Source of the DNA: an uncultured Spirochaetales bacterium
GTDB taxonomy: Bacteria > Spirochaetota > Spirochaetia > Sphaerochaetales > Sphaerochaetaceae
Length of the DNA: 8,962 bases
Direction of reading: 5' to 3'
Assembly: GCA_947306375.1 (NCBI GenBank)
Contig: CAMZGJ010000042.1
Span: 1-8,962 of the forward strand
The notes under the pieces: model-generated
What the model was told of the DNA's origin: nothing
What the model saw: the letters and a program-made list of their open reading frames with translations, nothing else
The model's database searches: none
Program-made: the position numbers and the translations under genes
Part shown: piece after piece, positions 1 to 4,490 of the stretch
Numbering within the stretch: the stretch's first letter is position 1
Layout: every line of letters starts with the position of its first letter

Positions 1-94
1 TATAACCGGCACGGAGCAAATATTCGTATCCCTTTGTGTCCGCTCCGTTGGGAGCTTCCCTCAGGGTTTTTGAAAACAACTGACTCATGCGCAT
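1..94 (-). CDS. proS: Prolyl-tRNA synthetase, N-terminal fragment (31 codons, runs off the left edge)
   Basis: Reading the minus strand from the ATG at 94 gives 31 uninterrupted codons to the window edge. The peptide starts MRMSQLF and continues KTLREAP and YEYLLRAGY, the characteristic opening of bacterial prolyl-tRNA synthetases, where S-x-L-F/L, TL-(K/R)-E-x-P and LLRAG lead into the class II aminoacylation core. The enzyme charges tRNA-Pro with proline in the cytoplasm. An AAGGAG Shine-Dalgarno at 102-107 lies 7 nt upstream of this ATG and supports it over the second in-frame ATG at 88. A small GC hairpin (114-126: CCGGC, loop of 3, GCCGG) sits just upstream of the Shine-Dalgarno. The gene follows add on the same strand but seems to have its own promoter at 150-178. 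The short fragment is the only limit on the call. Confidence 0.85.
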   Translation of the reverse strand, partial: MRMSQLFSKTLREAPNGADTKGYEYLLRAGY

Positions 95-149
95 ACGCAA
101 ACTCCTTCAATGCCCGGCCTTGCCGGACCTTGCCACTGTGGCTGTTGAG

Positions 150-178
150 ATTCTATCAAATACGGGAAATACAGTAAA
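150..178 (-). promoter_or_regulatory. Candidate sigma-70-type promoter for proS
   Basis: On the minus strand TTTACT (173-178) is followed after exactly 17 nt by TAGAAT (150-155), matching the -35/-10 consensus at 4 of 6 and 5 of 6 positions. Transcription would begin near 143, giving a leader of about 50 nt that contains the GC hairpin at 114-126 and the proS Shine-Dalgarno. The -35 box abuts the add stop codon at 179-181. Prediction is from sequence only. Confidence 0.5.
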
Positions 179-1270
179 TCAGTTCCAGTCGGAATAACCG
201 AACTGAGCTCTTATGTCCGCACTCTGCTTCTTAATCACTTCATAGATCAGACGCAGCTTTTCCTCATGATGGATGAAGGCGCTCTTCATTGCATTGACGG
301 AAATCTTCTCAAGGTCTTTCAGGGAAAGTCCGAAGTTGTCCGCGGCAATCTGCATCTCCTTTGTGAGCGTGGTGTTGCTCATAAGCGGATTGTCCGTGCA
401 CAGAACCACACGGAAGTGGTTCCTGAACAGGAGGAAGAACGGATGGGTGGCAAAACTTTCCGCAGCTCCGGTTCCCACGTTGCTGGAAAGACACATCTCA
501 AGCGGAATTCTCTTGTCCAGCACAAAGTGTGCAAGATCTCCCATCTTCTCAATGCGCAGACCCTCCGTACTCATGTCATCCACAATGCGTGTGCCGTGCC
601 CTATTCTGTGGGCACCGCAAACCTGGATGGCCTGCCATATGGACTCAAGTCCGAATGCCTCTCCGGCGTGGATTGTTATGTTGAAGTTCTTTCTTCTTAT
701 GTATCTGAAAGCCTCTATGTGCTTCTCCGGCGGATAGCCTGCCTCTTCTCCGGCAAGGTCAAATGCCACCACTCCCCTGTCCCTGAATGCCACTGAAAGC
801 TTTGCAACCTCAAGGCTTATCTCAGGGCTCTGGTTTCTCATTGCGCACAGGATAAGACCGAAACAGACTCCGGTTTCCTGCTTTCCCCTGTTAAGACCGG
901 CAAGCACGGCCTGTACCGCCTGATCCATGGAAAGCCCCTTCTCCGTGTGAAGTATGGGTGCAAACCTCACCTCTCCGTAGACTATATTCTCAGCCTTCCA
1001 GTCATGGACTGTCTCACAGGCAATTCTCTCAAGGGCCTCTTCCGTCTGCATGACGGCGGTTGTGACGCTGAAGGTCTGAAGGTAAAGGGGAAGACTCTTG
1101 AGGACGCAGCCCCTCTCAAACCACTCCTGAAGTGCCTGCGGATCCTGTTCGGGAATCTCCACATTGTATTTCTTTGCAAGTTCTATGACGGTCTGCGGTC
1201 TTACGCCTCCGTCAAGATGATGATGCAGCTCCACTTTGGGAAGTTTCTTAATAATGTCATGCGGTATCAT
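179..1270 (-). CDS. add: Adenosine deaminase
   Basis: This 363-residue protein is an adenosine deaminase of the amidohydrolase superfamily. It hydrolyses adenosine (and usually deoxyadenosine) to inosine and ammonia in cytoplasmic purine salvage. All metal and catalytic landmarks are visible: HHHLD at 16-20 (zinc ligands H16 and H18), H201 and catalytic E204 in HAGE, H225 in RIGHG, and D293 in TDNP. Length is normal for the family (about 330-360). The residue after the zinc-binding Asp is Asn (TDNP); many family members, including the mouse enzyme, have Asp there, but Asn occurs in other bacterial enzymes. The ATG at 1270 is preceded in frame by a TAG, so no upstream extension is possible. 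No Shine-Dalgarno lies at normal spacing: the nearest, GGGG, is 13 nt away and falls in the spacer of a probable promoter, so the mRNA may be leaderless. The inosine product is the substrate of the pnp product encoded at the right edge. Confidence 0.93.
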   Translation of the reverse strand: MIPHDIIKKLPKVELHHHLDGGVRPQTVIELAKKYNVEIPEQDPQALQEWFERGCVLKSLPLYLQTFSVTTAVMQTEEALERIACETVHDWKAENIVYGEVRFAPILHTEKGLSMDQAVQAVLAGLNRGKQETGVCFGLILCAMRNQSPEISLEVAKLSVAFRDRGVVAFDLAGEEAGYPPEKHIEAFRYIRRKNFNITIHAGEAFGLESIWQAIQVCGAHRIGHGTRIVDDMSTEGLRIEKMGDLAHFVLDKRIPLEMCLSSNVGTGAAESFATHPFFLLFRNHFRVVLCTDNPLMSNTTLTKEMQIAADNFGLSLKDLEKISVNAMKSAFIHHEEKLRLIYEVIKKQSADIRAQFGYSDWN

Positions 1271-1276
1271 AGTCTA

Positions 1277-1306
1277 ATTCTAACCCCTTTCTTTATCTGC
1301 TGTAAA
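1277..1306 (-). promoter_or_regulatory. Candidate promoter for a leaderless add mRNA
   Basis: On the minus strand TTTACA (1301-1306, 5 of 6 to TTGACA) is separated by 18 nt from TAGAAT (1277-1282, 5 of 6 to TATAAT). Six nucleotides (1271-1276) lie between the -10 box and the add ATG at 1270, so the expected start of transcription coincides with the A of the start codon. No Shine-Dalgarno is available downstream. Boxes and spacing are seen; use in vivo is inferred. Confidence 0.55.
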
Positions 1307-1322
1307 GTTGAGCCCCGGCCGG

Positions 1323-1408
1323 CGGTTTTCATCCCGAACACGGAAAAAACCGGGCTTTAGGATGAAATTTCATCCTGATAAGCATAAAACTGTGCTTTCA
1401 GGATGAAA
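1323..1408. repeat. Cluster of four alternating TTTCATCC/GGATGAAA motifs with overlapping hairpins
   Basis: The intergenic region between the rhomboid gene and add carries TTTCATCC at 1327-1334, AGGATGAAA at 1359-1367, TTTCATCCT at 1368-1376 and AGGATGAAA at 1400-1408. The middle two form a perfect 18-bp palindrome with no loop (1359-1376). The last two form a perfect 11-bp stem (1368-1378 with 1398-1408), extended by 5 more pairs (1380-1384 with 1393-1397) after one bulged base, around an 8-nt loop. The first and second copies can also pair. A weaker stem, CGGTTTT (1323-1329) with AAAACCG (1346-1352), overlaps the first copy. The structure lies 29 nt after the rhomboid stop and upstream of the add promoter, so it could end or stabilise the brnQ-rhomboid transcript, bind a regulator, or be a small dispersed repeat. 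It lacks a clean U-tract, so I do not call it an intrinsic terminator. Confidence 0.75.
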
Positions 1409-1437
1409 CTAAACATATATGCACACAAAATTCATGC

Positions 1438-2088
1438 TCAGAGGGCGTCCTTCCACACCTTGAACGGGCTTATTCTGAATCTGAGTATGCAGTAAATCCA
1501 TGCATAGGCAATGCCTGAAAGATGGATAAGGTGTGCAATGCCTCCGCCAAGGTCCATAACCTGGCTCACAACCTCTATGATTATGTAGAGAATGACGGCA
1601 AAGGGCATCTTCAGCGGAATTATGAAGAACAGCAGGATGCGCGCAGTGGGAAACATGACGGAAGTGAGGAACAACAGAGCATAAATTGCACCGGAGGCTC
1701 CCAGCATAACCACGTTTGTCTGTCCGGAGAACATGCTGACCAGATAACTTGTAATTCCGCTCAGAGTACCGGTCAGAAAGTAGAACAGCAGGAACTCACG
1801 GCTTCCTATGGCCCTTTCAAGAGTCACCCCGAACATGAGTATTGCAAACATGTTGAAGAACAGATGGGAGTAGCTTGCGTGGACAAACATGTAGGTCACG
1901 AACTGCCACACATAGCCCTCATTCACCAGCGGCGGAATCAGGCTCAGCCAGTAAATAAGGGGCATACCCTTTATTACCGGATTCAGAAAATAAGTGAAAA
2001 GAAAAACTGCAACATTGGCCGCAATCAGATAAGCGGCCGCGTTGCAGTATGTATAATTAAATTTTTTATTCAGTATGTTGTTTTTCAT
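1438..2088 (-). CDS. Rhomboid-family intramembrane serine protease
   Basis: A 216-residue polytopic membrane protein with the rhomboid fold. About six hydrophobic segments can be placed near residues 17-36, 62-90, 97-118, 127-147, 151-173 and 183-203. The catalytic dyad is present: S132 in GASGAIYA, and H189 in AHLIHLSG. The oxyanion-side motif HLFFN (75-79) also matches the family. The usual GxxxG after the catalytic His is GxxxA (G192, A196). Rhomboids cleave transmembrane helices of other membrane proteins inside the lipid bilayer; the substrate here cannot be told. No extra N- or C-terminal domain is seen, as expected for a minimal bacterial core protein. The ATG overlaps the brnQ stop as ATGA, and there is no convincing Shine-Dalgarno before it, so translation is probably coupled to brnQ. 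Confidence 0.88.
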   Translation of the reverse strand: MKNNILNKKFNYTYCNAAAYLIAANVAVFLFTYFLNPVIKGMPLIYWLSLIPPLVNEGYVWQFVTYMFVHASYSHLFFNMFAILMFGVTLERAIGSREFLLFYFLTGTLSGITSYLVSMFSGQTNVVMLGASGAIYALLFLTSVMFPTARILLFFIIPLKMPFAVILYIIIEVVSQVMDLGGGIAHLIHLSGIAYAWIYCILRFRISPFKVWKDAL

Positions 2089-3440
2089 TTACTGGAAATA
2101 TAACCGTGTCTTTTGTGAATGACAAGACCGATTACAAGTCCTATGACAGAGGGAACAAGCCAGCCCAGACCAATGTTGAAGAAGGGCAGAACCTTTGCGG
2201 CAAGGGCGGTAAGCCTGTCCAGCATAAGCGCACTCTGAATACCTGCCGGCAGAGTCTTGAACAGATCAAAGACTGCGGCAAACATGGCAAAACCGGTAAC
2301 CCACCTGTAGACACAGGTATCATGGTCAAAGAGCTTTCCGGTAAGTGCAAGAATAATGAGAGTGATTGCCAACGGATAGATGAACATAAGAGCCGGAATT
2401 GAATACTCTATAATCTTGCTCAGACCAATGTTGGAAACAAGCAGGGAGAATGCAGTAATGCAGCAGACCCATGAATTGTAGGAAAGCTTTTTGGGGAACA
2501 TCTTTACAAATGTCTCACTGCAGCTTGTAACAAGGCCTATGGCCGTCTTAAGACATGCAAAGGTAATTGTCAGAGCCAGAACCACACTTCCTATGGAACC
2601 CAGATAGTGACCGGAAATCTGTGCAAGAGCAACACCTCCGTTCTCGGAAACCGGAAACAGACCGCGTGACTGTGTGCCCATGACAATTGTCAGAACGTAG
2701 ATAAGGGCCATGAGAAGACCGGTGTAGATACCGGACTTCAGAACGCCGGCTGCAATGTCTCCGTCCTTCTCCACTCCCATTGAGCGGATAATATCAACAA
2801 CCACAATTCCGAATGCAAGGCCGGCAATTGCGTCCATGGTTCCGTAACCTTCAATAAAACCGTTGAAGAAAGCACCGTTTTTATATGCCTCAACCGGCTC
2901 AACTGCTGAAACAGCAGCACCCGGATGGATCATGGCTGCTACAACCAGAATGCCCAGGAATACAAGGAACACGGGGTTGATTATCCTTCCGATCCAGATT
3001 GTGATTCCCTGCGGCTTGAGAGAGAAAGCCAGAACTGCTGCAAAGAACATAACGGAGAAGAACAGAAGGACAATCTTCTGGTTTGCTCCCGGAACAAGAG
3101 CGCTGACACCTACGGTGAAGGATGTTGTTGCACACCTGGGAATGGCAAAGAACGGTCCTATGGTCAGATAAAGAAGGCAGGTGAAGAAATATCCGTAGCC
3201 CCTGCTGACTCTGGAAGAAAGGTCCTGAAGACCGTCAGAATGAGTGGATCCTATGGCTGCAACACCCAGAATGGGAATAGTAACCGCAGTTACTATGAAA
3301 CCTATTGTAGCGGCAAGAGTATTGCTTCCCGCCAACTGTCCCAGATGCACCGGGAAGATAAGATTGCCCGCTCCGAAGAACATTCCGAACAGGGTACTGG
3401 CAACAATGATAGTCTGCTTTCTTGAAAGTTTTTTCTCCAT
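2085..3440 (-). CDS. brnQ: Branched-chain amino acid transporter, LIVCS family (BrnQ)
   Basis: A 451-residue inner-membrane carrier with about twelve hydrophobic segments. It belongs to the LIVCS family, which takes up leucine, isoleucine and valine by cation symport. Family landmarks are FFGAGNLIFPVHLGQLAG near residues 21-38, GPFFAIPR near 95-102, and GYGTMDAIAGLAFG near 200-213, all typical of BrnQ. Length is normal (about 430-460). A TTG at 3443 lies in frame just upstream, but the ATG at 3440 is preferred because GGGAG (3447-3451) is 6 nt from it and only 3 nt from the TTG. The gene is divergent from rlmE, has a good promoter at 3489-3517, and is joined to the rhomboid gene by a 4-nt overlap. 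Substrate preference within the family cannot be read from sequence. Confidence 0.92.
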   Translation of the reverse strand: MEKKLSRKQTIIVASTLFGMFFGAGNLIFPVHLGQLAGSNTLAATIGFIVTAVTIPILGVAAIGSTHSDGLQDLSSRVSRGYGYFFTCLLYLTIGPFFAIPRCATTSFTVGVSALVPGANQKIVLLFFSVMFFAAVLAFSLKPQGITIWIGRIINPVFLVFLGILVVAAMIHPGAAVSAVEPVEAYKNGAFFNGFIEGYGTMDAIAGLAFGIVVVDIIRSMGVEKDGDIAAGVLKSGIYTGLLMALIYVLTIVMGTQSRGLFPVSENGGVALAQISGHYLGSIGSVVLALTITFACLKTAIGLVTSCSETFVKMFPKKLSYNSWVCCITAFSLLVSNIGLSKIIEYSIPALMFIYPLAITLIILALTGKLFDHDTCVYRWVTGFAMFAAVFDLFKTLPAGIQSALMLDRLTALAAKVLPFFNIGLGWLVPSVIGLVIGLVIHKRHGYISSK

Positions 3441-3446
3441 CAAACA

Positions 3447-3451
3447 CTCCC
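3447..3451 (-). promoter_or_regulatory. Shine-Dalgarno that fixes the brnQ start
   Basis: GGGAG on the minus strand lies 6 nt upstream of the ATG at 3440. The competing in-frame TTG (3441-3443) would have only 3 nt of spacing, so the ATG is the better start. Confidence 0.75.
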
Positions 3452-3488
3452 TTTTCCCGCCGCCCTACCTTAAAGCGGCTTTTATCAC

Positions 3489-3517
3489 ATTATAAGGAGC
3501 AATTCCCAAGCGGGCAA
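3489..3517 (-). promoter_or_regulatory. Promoter for the brnQ-rhomboid operon
   Basis: On the minus strand TTGCCC (3512-3517, 4 of 6) is followed after exactly 17 nt by a perfect TATAAT (3489-3494). Transcription is expected near 3482, giving a leader of about 42 nt. The leader can form a short hairpin, GCCGC (3459-3463) with GCGGC (3475-3479), upstream of the Shine-Dalgarno. This is the best-scoring promoter in the window by eye. Confidence 0.7.
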
Positions 3518-3546
3518 CTTCTTCCTTTACTCTGTTGCGCAGCACT

Positions 3547-3575
3547 GTTACACGGCATGCCGTTCATGCTATCAT
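3547..3575 (+). promoter_or_regulatory. Candidate promoter for a leaderless rlmE mRNA, with a 12-bp palindrome in its spacer
   Basis: GTTACA (3547-3552, 4 of 6) and TATCAT (3570-3575, 5 of 6) are 17 nt apart. The ATG at 3582 begins after a 6-nt gap, so transcription is expected to start on or next to the start codon. A perfect palindrome, ACGGCATGCCGT (3552-3563), fills most of the spacer and could be a repressor operator. It may equally be chance. Confidence 0.55.
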
Positions 3576-3581
3576 TTGCCC

Positions 3582-4181
3582 ATGGCAACAAGCAGACGTG
3601 ACAAAGCTGACTCCTACACTCTCAGAGCCCGCAGGGAGGGCTACCCCGCCCGCAGCGTGTACAAACTTGAGGAAATACAGCAGCAGAACCACGTAATCAA
3701 ACCCGGAGACACAGTCCTTGACGTAGGCGCCGCCCCGGGCAGCTGGACACTCTACACCCACCGGGAGCTGATCAGGGGCAACGGCACCATCATAGCCGTG
3801 GACCTGAACCCCCTCAACCTCAACCCCGTCCCGCCCACGGTTACCGCCTATGTCGGCGATGCCTTCAGCAGGGAGATTCGTGCTCAGCTTACATCTCACG
3901 GCCCCTTTGACGCCATAATCAGCGATGCAGCCCCCATGACCACCGGCAACCGCACGGTTGACACCACAAGAAGTGAATATCTTGCTGAACAGGTTGTCTT
4001 TCTTGCGGAGGAGCAGCTCAAAACCCACGGCAATCTTGTAATCAAAATCTTCCAGGGCGGCGGCCAGCAACAGATTCTTCAGAAGATGCGCACCATGTTC
4101 TCAAAGGCCAAAACCCTCAAACCCAAAGCCTGCCGCACAGACAGCTTTGAGATCTACCTCATAGGCCTGGACAAAAAGTAA
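3582..4181 (+). CDS. rlmE: 23S rRNA 2'-O-methyltransferase, RlmE/FtsJ type
   Basis: From the ATG at 3582 this is a 199-residue Rossmann-fold methyltransferase of the RlmE (FtsJ/RrmJ) family, which uses S-adenosylmethionine to 2'-O-methylate the ribose of a conserved uridine in the 23S rRNA A-loop (U2552 in E. coli) on the large ribosomal subunit. The catalytic K-D-K-E set is complete: K28 in VYKLEEI, D115 in SDAAP, K155 in VIKIFQGG, and E190 in SFEIYLIG. The SAM-binding motif I is DVGAAPGSW (47-55). The protein is close in length to E. coli RlmE (209). An in-frame TTG at 3576 would add two residues, but the ATG gives the normal start. No Shine-Dalgarno precedes either codon, and a -10-like box ends 6 nt upstream, suggesting a leaderless mRNA. 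It is the only plus-strand gene, divergent from brnQ and convergent with htpG. No clear terminator follows it. Confidence 0.92.
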   Translation: MATSRRDKADSYTLRARREGYPARSVYKLEEIQQQNHVIKPGDTVLDVGAAPGSWTLYTHRELIRGNGTIIAVDLNPLNLNPVPPTVTAYVGDAFSREIRAQLTSHGPFDAIISDAAPMTTGNRTVDTTRSEYLAEQVVFLAEEQLKTHGNLVIKIFQGGGQQQILQKMRTMFSKAKTLKPKACRTDSFEIYLIGLDKK

Positions 4182-4240
4182 TAATTGCCCTTCCTGTTTT
4201 AATGTTGTTTCAGCAATCTCCTCTGCCTGGTTTTACTGCT

Positions 4241-4435
4241 TCCAAGTCTACGTAACTCTACCTGAGTCTACTTGATTACGTTTTATTGAACTTCTCTGCT
4301 CTTCACTCTACGCAAGTCTTCCTTATTCAGACCCTTTGTTCTGATTATGTCCGAACAGGAAGGGAGAAGAAGGGTTGCGTGCAGAAAAGAAGGGTCACGT
4401 GTGGAGAGGAAGGGTTACGTAGAGAGGGAGGTGGT
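4241..4435. repeat. Inverted array of degenerate 20-bp repeats between convergent genes
   Basis: The region shows strong 10/20-bp phasing. On the right, AAGGGTTGCGT, AAGGGTCACGT and AAGGGTTACGT start at 4370, 4390 and 4410, exactly 20 bp apart, with AAGGG also at 4360. On the left TCTAC recurs at 4247, 4257, 4267 and 4307, again in 10-bp register. The two halves are related as reverse complements: 4247-4262 matches the reverse complement of 4409-4424 at 14 of 16 positions, and ACGCAA at 4310-4315 mirrors TTGCGT at 4375-4380. The left-hand orientation gives a consensus near YACGYRACCCTTCYTCTC. The left half appears to carry one more degenerate unit than the right. A stem-loop sits at the centre (4332-4364). 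No spacers separate the units, so it is not CRISPR. Nothing is seen in the flanks 4182-4240 and 4470-4490, and no convincing gene occupies the region. Confidence 0.7.
4332..4364. repeat. Stem-loop at the centre of the inverted repeat array
   Basis: CCCTTTGTTC (4332-4341) can pair with GAACA (4353-4357) and, after a GG bulge, with AAGGG (4360-4364), giving 10 pairs around an 11-nt loop. No U-tract follows on either strand, so it is not a classical intrinsic terminator. Confidence 0.5.
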
Positions 4436-4469
4436 AAAAAAACAGGCTGCAACGCATCTGTTACAGCCT
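4436..4469 (-). terminator. Rho-independent terminator of htpG
   Basis: Read on the minus strand, AGGCTGTAAC and GTTGCAGCCT form a 10-bp stem (4460-4469 with 4444-4453, one U-G pair) around a 6-nt loop. One G and then seven T (4436-4442) follow. It begins 21 nt after the htpG stop codon. The orientation fits htpG only; there is no T-tract on the rlmE side. Confidence 0.9.
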
Positions 4470-4490
4470 CTATTCAGTATATAAATAGTG

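Noticed and set aside
1368..1408. Intrinsic terminator for the brnQ-rhomboid operon
   Set aside because: The stem is strong, but it is followed by only TTT before CATCC, so the U-tract is missing. It is kept as a repeat or hairpin instead.
1271..1437. Possible purine riboswitch before the purine-salvage gene add
   Set aside because: The conserved three-way junction core and kissing-loop sequences of purine riboswitches are not recognisable, and the likely promoter lies downstream of the structured region.
4241..4435. Possible CRISPR array
   Set aside because: Units are contiguous, degenerate and about 20 bp, with no unique spacers, and the orientation flips midway. No cas gene is present.
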